64,000 nucleotides of DNA, taken from NCBI RefSeq assembly GCF_023091745.1, contig NC_068915.1, forward strand, positions 48,418,001 to 48,482,000, in the 5' to 3' direction. A program made the translations under genes and the position numbers. A model generated the notes under the pieces. That model saw only the letters and a program-made list of their open reading frames with translations. It ran no database searches and had not been told where the DNA came from. Positions 10,115 to 21,830 of the stretch are shown piece after piece. Numbering within the stretch: position 1 is the stretch's first letter; each line of letters starts with the position of its first letter. The DNA comes from Budorcas taxicolor (Eukaryota; Chordata; Mammalia; Artiodactyla; Bovidae).

Positions 10115-11716
10115 ATAGGACTATCAGGCAGATTAGCTAACTAGTACTAAGTAGGTAATTCTGGATTGACTAGTTTAAGGTTCTGCTCCTAGGAATGGTT
10201 GAAATTGTAATTAATTTAGGTATTAATTCTTGGTTTGATGATCTGCACTTAGAATAAATGACTCCATTTTGAGCCCATTTACTCTTTTTTTTTTTTAAAC
10301 ACATGGAGCTTTAAGTTACATTATAGTTTTTAGGTTTAATTTTAGATTAATATACACTAGTCCATTAAGTTAATTCTAAAGCTGGGGCTTGCTACATTAT
10401 AAAGGGCTTTCATATGCTCTATATTATTAATCACCTTAACTTTTGCTCATATATGTATTATTTGATAATTGATAATATTTTCCAATAAACAAATCTCTTA
10501 TTTATCATTCCAATATGCAACCATATCCATATCTTCTTCTCTCCTTGCTGTGACCAGTCTCAATAATTTCTTTCTATTCTTATAATTTTAAACTAAGTAT
10601 TGTGGACTCCTTTGGATATGTAGCTTCATGTAGGTCAACTTTCACTAAGGATGCATATTAACTGTCTGCCTCTTCCTCTCTGACTGTATTTCTACTTTTG
10701 TATTCAAGAAATACATGAATTATCCATTTTCATCTTCAAATTATTTGTTTGCTTTGTGCAACACCTAAACTTTCTAGTGTTATTTTTAAAAATGAAATAA
10801 CACTAAACTGGGAATCTTATTTTAGACTGCAGAAAAAGAGATGCTTAGAAGACCAAGAGTTCCACATTAAGGTAACTTGAGAGTGTATTGTCTAATGCAA
10901 CAATTCCTTAAAGAAACAAGGATTGGAAGAACCATCTACACTATCTGCACTTTGAAAGTGTGTATTTAAATTTATCTATGACATTAATTTCCAGACTTTC
11001 CCTCAAACCAATTCCACACTCACATTTCAAATATTTCTTCTTTGAATATATTATATAAGAAAGTGTCCCCAAGTGTTAGGAGGCAAATCAGACACATTGT
11101 TCCTTTAGATGTTCCAAAACAAAAGTAAAGCATAATGCGAGCATTTTTTTTCTTCAATCAAAAAGATGCTAGCATTTTTCTGGGAAACACTTATCAGAAG
11201 ATTGTCATAAGAATGGATCCTCCATATTTCTGCAAACTTATTTAGTTACAATGCTGTTTCAAGTACCTAATACTTTAGCTTAAATAAAATGCATTTTTTT
11301 CTTAAGCTACAGTTTTTTTAAAAATTGCTATATCAAAGTGTCCAATAAATAAGCCAGACTCTTTAATTACTGAAGTCTAGTTATGAAAGGAGAATGATCA
11401 GAGGAAAGGAGGTTGTAGTTGGCTTTCTCTGGTCTTTTGTTATCTTCTCCTCTGTTTCCTACTGCGATATATATAAATGATTCCCTCTAGCTTGCTGACA
11501 GTAGCATTTGCTTTGGGCAAAAATAAAAAAGTATTCCTCAGAGCACTGGCTAGAAAAATGAATGTTTGCTGTCTCAACAAATTGCAACATCTCCAAAATT
11601 CAACATTTGTCATTATCCCTCAGTTCTAATAATATGAAAAGTATAGCCTTACTCTCACTTATGGAATATCCTTAACTTTCAGCTTCTGGAATGAAGTCAA
11701 AGTTGCATTAGGAAAA
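10115..11716. other. Unannotated AT-rich DNA
   Basis: No gene or TE recognised. Contains a perfect 11-bp inverted repeat with a 9-nt loop at 10775-10805. Otherwise unremarkable. Confidence 0.4.
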
Positions 11717-11834
11717 GCACTTAGATTTCTGTGGTAGTCCAGTTTAGATTCCATGTTCCCAAAGCAGAGGGCATGAGTTCCCCACCCCTGGTTGGGGAAC
11801 TAAGATCCTGCATGCTGCAAGGCACCAAAAAAGA
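11717..11834 (+). mobile_element. Short CHR-type SINE
   Basis: GTGGTAGTCCAGTTTAGATTCCATG, GGGCATGAGTTCCCCACCCCTGG, TTGGGGAACTAAGATCCTGCATGCTGCAAGGCACC and an A-rich end follow the short CHR form. The B-box GTTCGA has mutated to GTTCCC. Confidence 0.75.
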
Positions 11835-12032
11835 ATATCTTGTTTACAAAGTTTGAAATGATTACATTAACTGAGGTTAAGGTGAAACACATAATACAAT
11901 GAAATTACTCTTCATTTTTGAAATCATTTAGCAACCCCTGGATCACTTATTCTTTGAAAATGTATACCCTGGCTTAATGTCACTGTCCCTGACACTGCTT
12001 CAGTCAAAATTCTAGCTTTTTTCAATGCCTAG

Positions 12033-12220
12033 TGAAAGTCGTTCATTTCTCTGACTCTGACCACATGTACTATGCCATGGACAGAGGAGAATTCTCTGGG
12101 CATGAATACTGGATTGGGTAGCTGTTCCCTTCTCCAGAGTATCTTCCCAACCCAGGGATGGAACCCAGGTTTCCTGCATCGCAGGCAGATTCTTTACCAT
12201 CTGAGCTACCAGGGAAGCCC
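12033..12220 (-). mobile_element. Bov-tA SINE with exact 12-bp TSD
   Basis: A TGAAAGTCGTTCA tail, a diverged Bov-A body, and CCATCTGAGCTACCAGGGAAGCCC at the right end. TTCAATGCCTAG is repeated at 12021-12032 and 12221-12232, which fixes both element boundaries. Confidence 0.92.
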
Positions 12221-12279
12221 TTCAATGCCTAGATTTATCCTCATTCTTAAAGTCTTGTCTCTCTGATTTTCTTATCAAC

Positions 12280-12620
12280 CACTCTACCTCAATTTAAGTA
12301 ACACTAAAGTTGTGATCTAAACCTTATCATTACAAATAATTGCACCTCTCCATAATTTAAATTTTAACCACCACCATCTCCTCTCTCACCAGATGTTCTG
12401 TCTCTGAAAGCTAACTCCCCCAATGCTTTGACTCTATCTCACTTGATTCTATTACCATTCACTCTCCCTCACTGATGTCCTGACTTCCCTCTTTTCATAG
12501 CTTGAATTTCAGTTAATCATTATGTATTCCCATCATGGACTCTTAGCAATATTATCACACTTGCTTTCCTGCAGTCTTATCAAGCCTCCAAATTTTGTCT
12601 AAAACTAAACTCTTATTGTT
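12280..12620 (+). mobile_element. Possible L2 LINE fragment (endonuclease region)
   Basis: TGTGATCTAAACCTTATCATTAC, CACCTCTCC and CTCTCTGATTTTC follow the order of the L2 EN-region DNA (tgtgaccacaacctc). Weak; it precedes a clearer L2 at 13840. Confidence 0.3.
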
Positions 12621-13839
12621 TATTTAACTGTTAGCTAGGGTAAAGGACAAATTGTTTACTTAAAGAAACCTCCAAAATATAAAGACCTAAATAAAATAAA
12701 AATTTATGTTTTTCTCAACTAAAGATATCAAAACAAGCAGCCCAGTTTAGCAGGAAGCCTGGACTCCATGCTGGGACTTAGACTTCCCTTCTCCTTCCCC
12801 GTTGATACAGCATTATCTTCACTTTCCTGATTAGAGTTAGGTAATAGGTACGACCACAGCTCAATTCATATTATCTGGAAAGACAGAATGTGTAGTTTAA
12901 CAATGATCTTCTAAACAAGTGAGGCAGGAGTTTCCCATATAATTTTGCTTGTAACTCCAGGTAAAATTTAGCCACATTTTCACACTTAGGTAAAAAGGAA
13001 TCTGTAAAAAAGTCTCTAGGAAGGATAGACATTTGCATAAGTAATTTGATTATTATGAAAGGAATTTTGGTGAAAAGTTAACAGTCTTTTTATTTGAGCA
13101 TAGCTGGAGGAAAGCATATAGCCATGTTGACAATCATTGCATTAAATTCAGTAGGAAATATGTATGAATTCTCTGTGATTGTAACCCAAACTCATGAATG
13201 AGTACATTAGATCTGTACTCTCTAATTTCACTTGTCTAAGATCATCTTGTTAGGAATTTTCCCTTTCTTTTTTTTTACATTATCAATTCCCTCTTTTTAT
13301 TGGATCATCCACCTTACCATAAGCATATATTTATGCTGTATATCTATGCTATATATTTATGGTATATGATATGGTATATTTATATACATCACCTTTAAAA
13401 TAAAAGAATACCTCTTGATTTCATATACACTAGTTGTGCTATTTATATTCCTAATTACTGTAAAGCATTCTTGAAAGAGTGGTCAATAAATGTCTTTATT
13501 TCTTTCCTCTCTTGATATTCATAATATTTTTACTTGCCTTCAACATTCCACCAAAGTTACTATTCTAGGATTATAAATGGAAGATGTCTTGCTAAATCTA
13601 ATGGCCAATTTTATCTTCAGTGTTCATTTTATGTGTCATTTTGCCATCATTTAACACAATCACTCTACCTAAGAACGTTATATTAGATATGCATGGTATC
13701 ACAATTCTCGTTTACCTTCTATTTCACTAGCTTTACTTTCTCACTTTCATTCATATTTCCTCCTTCTCTCTCTGCTGCTAAAGATTGGATGCACCCTAGG
13801 ACTTCCTAGTTTTTTTGATTCATGCTGCTTCCTGTAGGA
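12621..13839. other. Unannotated AT-rich DNA
   Basis: Nothing recognised. AT-rich imperfect repeats such as TATATTTATGCTGTATA occur near 13325-13390. Confidence 0.4.
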
Positions 13840-14935
13840 ACTGCATCCAGTTTCATGGCTTTAAATGTTATCTATATGCTAAAGAATCCAGACTTATGTA
13901 TCTTACAATCAACTTAAAGTTCTCACTTAGAAGTTTAATAGGCATCTGAAATATAACGTTTAAAAGTAAACTCATTTTCATCTCTAGATCTTGTCCTCCA
14001 TCTCAATGGCATATCTATTCTCTTAGTTGGGATAGAAAACAGAGTTATCTTTGAAAACACTACATCATATCATACACTCATTCTTTCAGCAAATACAATT
14101 GGCTTTAATTTCACAATATACACAGATTCTAAAGTATTTTTTCCACCATGATCATTCCTCTTATCTAAGCTACCACAACTGCTCACTTTTATTACTACAA
14201 GTGCTCCCTAAATTTCTCCCTGATTCTGCCCTTTTCCTCACAGTCATTCTTAATAAGATAGAAAGAGTGATCCTGTCAAGGCTAATTATGACACTCCTCA
14301 AAATATTTAAGTGGCTTCTTATCTCAAATTAAATTCTTACATGTTTATTATCACCTACTCTACCTCATCTTTCTATTCCCATCTCATACCATGCAGTGGT
14401 TCAGTGCATGGGTTCAGGAGACTTACTTCCTAGGTTCAGGAGACTGACTTCTCACTTTCCAGACGTTTAATCCTTGTACTCAATGTTCTCTTCTGTACAG
14501 TGGAGACAAGAATATCTACGTCACTGGGGTTTTTCTAGGCTCGAATTAATTAAATGTAAAGTACCTGGAATATTCCTGACATAATCACTGTGCAGTCAGG
14601 CTTAGATTCTACTGGTTTCTTCTCTCAGTCTCCTCAACCCAGTGAACTTCTTATTGCTCCTTAAATATGTGGAGTGCATTGTCACCTCAAAACTCTCATA
14701 TTTGTTTTCCTTTGCCCCCATATAATCTCATAACTTCTATTCACCTTACTTTGATCTTTGCTCAAATTTCATCTTATTAGTGAGGCTCCTATGATCACCA
14801 TATTTGAAGTGGAATTTCCACTCCTACACTAGTACTTACCCTTCTCATTTCCTACATGAACTTGTCTAGGCCATGCATACCCCTAAACCTAGTAATAGAT
14901 GCAGATAATCAATAAACACCTGTTGAATAAGTGAG
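13840..14935 (+). mobile_element. L2 LINE 3' half, interrupted by a MIR
   Basis: In the expected L2 order: CATGGCTTTAAATGTTATCTATATGCT, TTTAATAGGCATCTGAAATATAACG, AGATCTTGTCCTCC, CTTTCAGCAAATACAATTGGCT, CCACCATGATCATTCC, AGAGTGATCCTGTCAAGG, AAATATTTAAGTGGCTTCTTATC, then (after the MIR) TTTGCTCAAATTTCATCTTATTAGTGAGGCTCC and an AATCAATAAACACCTGTTGAATAAGTG 3' end. ORF2 is thoroughly broken. This is the longest ancient LINE in the window. Confidence 0.75.
14391..14595 (+). mobile_element. MIR SINE inside the L2
   Basis: CAGTGGTTCAGTGCATGGGTTCAGG, TCTTCTGTACAGTGGAGACAAGAATATCTACGTCACTGGGG, TTAATTAAATGTAAAGTACCTGGAA parallel the MIR head, core and tail. The L2 flanks continue on both sides, so the MIR is the later insertion. 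GGTTCAGGAGACT.ACTT is locally duplicated. Confidence 0.65.
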
Positions 14936-14954
14936 TTAGCAAAATATAATTTAA

Positions 14955-15150
14955 TGTATTTGTGTTCAGCTTACACACATCATATTTTATCCTAACAGCA
15001 ATCTATTAAGCATTTATCATCTCTATTTTACAAATGCAAAACCAAACCTCAGAGAAGTGGTTAATAATTTTCCCAGGATCACAAAGCTACAAATGGGTAG
15101 GACTGGACTCAGACTGATGTCTTTTTGGACTCTAATATATGATTTTTTAA
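14955..15150 (-). mobile_element. MIR SINE
   Basis: CATCTCTATTTTACAAATGCAAAACC, CCTCAGAGAAGTGGTTAATAATTTTCCCAGGATCACAAAGCTAC, GGTAGGACTGGACTCAGACTGATGTC: the MIR core in reverse, well ordered. Confidence 0.8.
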
Positions 15151-15309
15151 ATAGCATGGCAAGTTGATTTTTATGACTCTTTGATGCAAAAAATTGAGAT
15201 CACATATACTTTACATCTAGATGTTAATATTTGTTTTGACTGATATTTAAAATTTGAAACATATTTTAGGGTGCTCCATCTTTAAAAATGTTTAAAAATA
15301 TTTTGTGTA

Positions 15310-15755
15310 TGTCAACTGAAAAATATGCACAACATGAGAGCTGTGAGTTTAGTTTTATTTGGAAATTGAGGCTTACAGCCTGAAAGAGATCCTCTCATGG
15401 ATCTCTGAAGAGCTGTTCCGAAACCTAAGAGGGGAGATCAGTATTTATGGAACTTTAGAGAAGGTGTACATGTAATCATGCACATATCTCAGCTGAAGGT
15501 TGTTTCTGATTACCAGCAATGGATGTTTCCATTGATGATTTGGTGCTTTTATAGGTATAAGAAGATAAAAGAAATTAAGTTTATAAATTTTTCTCCTGAA
15601 AACACATAACTACCCAAAGGCTTGTTCTGCAGGCTTTCTCAGAACACAGTGTCTCACACCTGATTGTCCCTCTAAACTCCTTTCAAGGGGTGTTGAAGGT
15701 CAATGACTGCGGGGACTAGCAACTTCATTTTTATAGAAGCAGATGGTGAGCAACA
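15310..15755 (-). mobile_element. Solo LTR-like element
   Basis: Read on the minus strand the stretch begins TGTTGCTCACC, contains a CTATAAAAGC box around 15550 and an AAATAAAACT polyadenylation signal around 15350-15358, and ends AGTTGACA, about 446 bp. TG...CA ends plus a TATA-like box and AATAAA in the right order are LTR hallmarks. No internal retroviral sequence adjoins it and no 5-bp TSD is evident at these limits (GTGTA versus TTTTT). An ERVL-type family is a guess. Confidence 0.6.
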
Positions 15756-15909
15756 TTTTTTAGTAGTCATCTATATCTAAAAAAATTAAATCTTATCTGA
15801 AAAGGAATTGACTGTTTTTAATGAATTACTCTGATGAAGATGCACACACATTCATAATGAAAAATATAATATTTTTAATATTAACATAAATACATTCCAT
15901 GTGGTGAAG

Positions 15910-15912
<3 letters not shown>

Positions 15913-15949
<37 letters not shown>
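15913..15949 (+). repeat. (TA)18.5 microsatellite
   Basis: An uninterrupted TA dinucleotide run of 37 bases. Likely polymorphic in length and prone to assembly error. Confidence 0.95.
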
Positions 15950-15951
<2 letters not shown>

Positions 15952-17002
15952 ATTTTGAAATTCTGAGAGCATATAAAATTCTGTTCTGTGTTCCTCACAA
16001 CTCCTCTGTTTGAAAAAAATTAGGTCCTCAATCACCCCCTTCACAAGGGAAACAACACAAGAACACATTAGATTTCTGTCTAATTTTGAGCTCCAAAGTT
16101 ACCAAATTACTAAGTAGGAAAGCTTAATTTCTGTGTCAGAACAGAAACCATTCTTTAAAACCTAGAGCCAAAGGAAATAAATTTGATGACTATCCAAAGA
16201 ATAACATTTCCCCAGAAATTGAAAATAAAGACTATAAGCATTTGATAAGGAATGACTGCATCAAGTGTTCCTAGAAAGAGGAGATTTAGGTTAGCTCAAA
16301 ATCAGGTGAATTCATTTGAAACTGATCTAAGATTTTAAAAGGGGAAATATTTCTAGGTATCTGACCTTTACTATTACTGAACCAAATAAATTGGTTCTCA
16401 GAAATATGACAGAAATTGAGAATTGTAATTTTCTCATTAAGGAGATAATTACCCAAATAGGAATGCAATTACCCAATGATGAACAGTTGGAAAAGATAGA
16501 TTCAATTTTACTAGTGAGAATTGAAAAGCTGTCAGAGAAAGTTCCAGAGGGAACAAAAGAAACACTCACCTTGGTCACAGATCTCCACTATTGTTAATGA
16601 CAGCCATGAACATTTTACCTTTGAAAAGATACCTGCTGAGCCACACAATGGAAAGAGACCTGGGAGGAATTGATGCTTTCACAAATTCAGGGCACTTTAG
16701 TACTAGATGATGGGATAGATAAAGTGAGAAATAAGAAAAACAGTCAGCTACTCCATCTTCAAACATATCATATTATCTCAAACTAGGCATTTTTTCACTT
16801 TCTTGACTAATCTCTTGCCCTTTTCCATCCCCCAGCCATCCTCAAGATTGCTGGTATTTCAGCAATTACTTCAGATTTTTATTTGCTTATTGAAAACCCT
16901 TCTATATTTAATAAGCTTAATAAAGTAAGATTCATAAGGTTGGTTTATAATTGCAGAGAAATCCATTGGAAAATAATGGAATTTTATGTTTAAATATCAG
17001 TT
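15950..17002. other. Unannotated DNA with small overlapping ORFs
   Basis: Holds open frames of 60-83 codons on both strands between 16286 and 16766. None shows a domain or a sensible start context, and several overlap each other, which argues against coding. No named repeat is recognised. Confidence 0.35.
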
Positions 17003-17226
17003 TGGTGGTGGTTTAGTCGCTAAGTCATGTTCTACTCTTGGCAACCCCATGAACTGCAGTCTGCCAGGCTCCTGTCTCCATGGGATTTCCCAGGCAAGGA
17101 AGTGGAGTTGCCTCTTCCTTCTCCAGGGGATCTTCCCAACCCAAGGATTGAACCTGGGTCTCTACATTGCAGGCAGTCTCCTGCATTTCAGGTGGATTCT
17201 TTACTAACTGAGCCACCAGGAAGACA
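17003..17226 (-). mobile_element. Bov-tA SINE
   Basis: GTCGCTAAGTCATGTTC tail, CCCATGAACTGCAGTCTGCCAGG body, TTCTTTACTAACTGAGCCACCAGG at the head end. An extra GCAGGCAGTCTCCTGCATTTCAGG segment duplicates part of the linker near 17167-17192. Confidence 0.87.
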
Positions 17227-18875
17227 GTGAATTCTCCAGGTAGTATGTATCCACCAAAGTAAAAACAACCCTTGGATGGGATATTTTACAATTTAATATT
17301 ATGATGAAGGGTATCAGAATATGACATTTCAAATATACCTTTTTGGCAATATGGGTTATTTTGAGCTAAAGGCAGACCAGAAATTCTCTAAATATAGGGC
17401 ACACATTTTCTTAGTTTAAAGCTAATTTGCACTTATAAAGAAAACTGGTATTTGTAAAGGTTCTCCCTCTCCCATACCAAGACTCAAAAACTCTTAATAA
17501 TGACAAAGCACTGACTTAAATCTGCATAACAAACTTTGCTAAACAACTCTTGTCTACCATACTTTTATTGGTCCCCTTGCTGTAACTGAGTGTGGCCCAC
17601 AAGAATAAGAACAATGTTCAAAATGAGAACTCTGACTCCTAAACTGTCCAGTAATAAATTTTAAAAAGTGATAGAGATAGAATTAACATGTGTTAATACT
17701 GACTGAAAGGGATGAATCATTTTTACTAACTTTGATACTATGTCATGTAACTCATAACATTAATATATTTGGGCAATTCCTAGATAACATTTAGGCTATG
17801 CTTGGGAAGGAGAATGAATAAAGGAATACATAGAAAAAATTAAAAATTATATCATAGAAATAACTGATAAAATAAAAATAAAATAGTGTAACTTACTTCC
17901 AGAAACAGAAACATGCACCGTGGTCTGCCAATTTTTTTCCTTTCTTTAGTCCTCACTTTTCCTCTTTTACCAAGTTATAGTAGCTCAAAACTGATATCTG
18001 GAATTGTACATTTAAAAGAGCTTAAAATCAGGAAAGCTTGGGAAATAGTTTTTCAGATGTTTACAGTGAAATTGTAAGAAATCTGGAAAGGCTAAGAATT
18101 TTCCACTGTGACTCTTATATGCCCTTTTCTCCAACACTTGTTTCTCTCCATCTCTTCTTACATGTTTTAACTTCCTAAATCTTCCCCCTCAAGGCACTTA
18201 ATAAAAGCCAAATTACCAAAACACTGGTTGCTAGTTTATTGCAAATATTTTTCCTTTTTTCCAGGAGCCCTCTTTGATTAACTAGTTTCTGAAGTCAGCT
18301 GAAATATGACTGACAATTCCCTGGCTCCCAGACCAACTAAAAGATTTGCACCTGCTTTCTCCTAGATTGAATGCTCTTTCAGAGATTTCTCATGTGTAGC
18401 AGTTAAAAATAATAGCTTGTAATGCCACTGATACTCTGGTTCATTTTCAACCAGAGTATGTTTTCTTATAGAGCTTCCTCTTCAATAAAACTTTCCCTCA
18501 AGTGTATCCGAAGTGAGTTACAGGTGTAACCCTGGCTATTGACTTCCGTGAGGGCTGCTCAGTGTTGGCCTAGTCTGAGGGCACTTTCAGCTGTCCTGGT
18601 GGGCAAGAAGAAGGATGAGCAACATCTAATACACTGAGATAGCATATAATACTCTGCATATTCTGCAGCAGTGATCTGTGTGCTCCAGCAGATAGCCTCA
18701 TCTTGCCCCACTGTCCATCAGTTCATAAGGTCCCCATGGAGATTTGGACAGTTCCTTGGTCCAGGTGTTAGGGAGCTGTTGACTGAAACCACTCTTCTTG
18801 ACCAGGCTTAGTGATAACCACTTGCCTGAGTGGTCTCACAACAGAAGATCTTGACAAAGAATGAGGTGCTTCCAC
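17227..18875. other. Unannotated intergenic DNA
   Basis: No gene recognised. The more GC-rich portion at about 18490-18870 just before the LTR at 18876 could be ERV- or MER-type sequence, but I cannot match it to a retroviral protein or named family. Confidence 0.35.
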
Positions 18876-19280
18876 TGTAAACTAACCAGAAAAAATTAAG
18901 ACTGGTAAGACTGGCCAAACAGAGGATGGGACGTGATAATATGTCCTACCAACCTCCCAGAAACCCTCACCCTGGAATCCATCTTGGCTGGAAAATGTGC
19001 ACACCACCAGGGGGGACCCTGAATTAGACCAAACCTGGGCCAAGAAAGATGAACGGCCAGGGACAACCCGGGAACTAACCCCATTATCAAAAAACCCGAG
19101 ACTGTGAGCCACATAGCAGACCAGTTCTGGGTTCCCTTCCCTTGCTGCTCTCCACCTGGATGTGCCTTCCCAATAAAATCTTTTGTTTTGTCAGTATGTG
19201 TGTCACCATGGACAACTTATTCTGAGTGTTAGACAGAGCCTATTCTCAAGCCCTGGAAGCCGGTCCTCTTTCTTGAAGCA
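18876..19280 (+). mobile_element. Solo LTR of a class I-type ERV
   Basis: Starts TGTAAACTAACC, ends CTTGAAGCA, with CAATAAAATCTTTTG (AATAAA at 19172-19177) ~105 bp from the end and a U5-like TGTGTGTCACCATGGACAACTTATTCTGAGTGTTAGACAGAGCC. That layout matches gammaretroviral LTRs of artiodactyls. No polypurine tract precedes it and no primer-binding site is recognised after it, so it is probably solo. The two minus ORFs at 18882-19114 are antisense shadows. Exact ends are uncertain by ~10 bp. Confidence 0.7.
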
Positions 19281-20528
19281 CAGGTGTTGAGGGATGTGCT
19301 ATAGGATGAAGAGACACCAGTAGACAAACAAAACTCTAGCTAGTTTACTTTAATGGCTGAATTCACACTTATTAGATACGTCTGTCCCTCTGTCTCTAAA
19401 ACCCTTCTCGTGACAGCAAAGATAGAGGCCTAGTGACAGCATAACAATGTCTGCTTACTCTGGTCTTAGAGAGTCAATGATCCTTTGAAATGCAGACTTG
19501 TTTTCAATCTATCCTTTCAATCACCAGAAATTTTAACATTACATCTATCAATGAAAGGAAAGGAATTATTATCAGATTATTTAACCAAAGATTAAAAAAA
19601 AACTATAAACTTTGAAATGATCGCAAATATCTGTTTGAAAAATTAAATTTGCTTTCATAACACATTTTTTAGTTTTCTACATTTATCTGTTTTGTTGTTG
19701 TTGTTAACAGTGTCTTGTAAAGTTTTTAAGATATCATTATTAAAAACATTAATCAGATGTTACAAATAACTACTTCAACAATTAAGAATATTCATACTCA
19801 CTGACGTAAGCACATTTTTCTCATTAAAATTTTAAGAGTATTTTACTTTAAAACTTATAGCAAATTAAATATTAATATATTTCTCAAAACTGGATTTAGT
19901 TTAAGAGAAAAAAAAGAGTCTTTTCTGCAAACCTTGTAAAAATGGAAATACCAAATTTAGAATCCCATTGTGTCACTTCTATTGTGCAGCACAATGTAAA
20001 CAACTTTGAGAAAAACTGACCTAATGGATTTGTGAAGATCTGTGGTTTCTGGGTTTTGAGTGTGTGATTACTCAAGGTTCTATATGTCTTGGCTGGAAAG
20101 ACCATGTGAATAACACAGGCAACCCACACTGGGGTAACACAGTGGCACTCATACTGTGTTCCTACATCTGCTGAAAATCACACCTAAATTTATTTAAAAT
20201 AAGTAATTGATAAATATATGAACAAATAGATGGATAATGATAGATAATAGATATAGAGAGATGAAATAAGGTGTATTCTCAATAAACATTGATATGTCAC
20301 AGATTCATTTTTCCATTTTCTAGATTTCAAGTTCAACCATGTGAGGGCTGCATATTTTGGAGTGTTTTGTACATAAAATAATCTTTGAAACTGCTGCTCA
20401 GAGATTTGATATAACTCACTGAAGCTTTTTCATGATTGGTGCTTTATTTATAATGCTTTTCATTAAATTTTGGCTTATTGGCATTTCAATTCTGTATATA
20501 AAAGTCGTACATAATTTATCAATAAGTG
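19281..20528. other. Unannotated AT-rich DNA
   Basis: Nothing recognised apart from a short (TTG)n run near 19687-19706 and imperfect GATA-type repeats at 20229-20265. Confidence 0.4.
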
Positions 20529-21493
20529 GGTCAGGAAACAACAGTTAGAACTGGACATGGACAACAGACTGGTTCCAAATAGGAAAAGGAGTATATCAAG
20601 GCAGTATATTGTTGCCCTGCTCATTTAACTTCTATGCAGAGTACATCATGAGAAACACTGGGCTGGAAGAAACACAAGCTGGAATCAAGATTGCTGGGAG
20701 AAATATTAATAACCTCAGATATGCAGATGACACCATCATTATGGCATAAAATGAAGAGGACTTAAAAAGCCTCTTAATGAAAGTGAAAAAGGAGAGTGAA
20801 AAAGTTGGCTTAAAGCTCAACATTCAGAAAACAAAGATCATGGTATATGGTCCCATCACTTCATGGGAAATAGAAGGGGAAACAGTGGAAACAGTGTCAG
20901 ACTTTATTTTTGGGGGCTCCAAAATCACTGCAGATGGTGACTGTAGCCATGAAATTAAAAGATGCTCCTTGGAAGAAAAGTTATGACCAACCTAGATAGC
21001 ATATTCGAAAGCAGAGATATTACTTTACCAACAAAGGTCTGTCTAGTCAAGGCTATGGTTTTTCCAGTAGTCATGTATGGATGTGAGAGTTGGACTGTGA
21101 AGAAGGCTGAGCACCGAAGAATTGATGTGTTTGAACTGTGGTGTTGGAGAAGACTCTTGAGAGTCCCTTGGACTGCAAGGAGATCCAACCAGTCCATTCT
21201 GAAGGAGACCAGCCCTGGGATTTCTTTGGAAGAAATGATGCTAAAGCTGAAACTCCAGTACTTTGGCCACCTCATGCCAAGAGCTGACTCATTAGAAAAG
21301 ACTCTGATGCTGGGAGGGATTGGGGGCAGGAGGAGTAGGGGACGACCGAGGATGAGATGGCTGGATGGCATCACTGACTCGATGGACGTGAGTCTGAGTG
21401 AACTCTGGTCGTTGGTGATGGACAGGGAGGCATGGCGTGCTGGGATTCATGGGGTCGCAGAGTCGGACACACAATGAACTGACTGAACTGAAC
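20529..21493 (+). pseudogene. BovB LINE 3' half: reverse transcriptase palm to terminus (dead)
   Basis: 5'-truncated RTE-type element starting inside the reverse transcriptase (TTVRTGHG-like residues) and running to the terminal (ACTGA)n. The catalytic YADD box is at 20720-20731, but a TAA follows seven codons on (20747-20749), and a small deletion at about 20963 shifts frame. The later frame (20962-21477, 171 codons) keeps the C-terminal YGCESWTVKKAE and GGIGGRR blocks. The parent protein is an endonuclease/RT polyprotein that copies its own RNA at a nicked target. Neither the endonuclease domain nor an intact RT remains. No clear TSD seen. Confidence 0.93.
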
Positions 21494-21639
21494 CTCCTTT
21501 TTTCCAAGATTTGGCTTATATCTTGAAAGGGTACCTATAATCCTACAAAAATAAATAAATAAATAAAAGAAAAAGGTAATATACAAGGCAAATAAAAGAT
21601 AACCAAAAACTATCTATCCTAAATTCCTGCTCTACTATG

Positions 21640-21830
21640 AAACCTGTCTTACTATTTATTATTGTCTGTAACTTTTCTTCCTTATCTTGAATCATTGGCA
21701 TACCACCTAATCTTGAGTAGACTATACATTCTAAAAATAGAGAAATCATCATTCTTTCCCTGGCATGTTGTTTGCCACATCATAGTTACTAAGTATTTGC
21801 TGGATGTTGAATGAATACATTTTACTCTCT
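21640..21830 (+). mobile_element. L2 LINE 3' end
   Basis: GTAGACTATACATTC, TCATTCTTTCCCTGGCATGTTGTTTGCCACATCATAGTTACTAAGTATTTGCTGGATGTTGAATGAATAC is the usual L2 3' terminus (gtaggtgctcaataaatgtttgttgaatgaat). Confidence 0.6.

Noticed and set aside
14051..14332. 93-codon plus ORF
   Set aside because: Lies inside the L2 remnant and is not in a conserved L2 frame; treated as a chance opening.
16286..16766. Set of 60-83 codon ORFs on both strands
   Set aside because: They overlap one another on opposite strands with no domain, start context or neighbour support; consistent with chance frames.
20955..21374. 139-codon minus ORF
   Set aside because: Antisense shadow of the BovB frame at 20962-21477.
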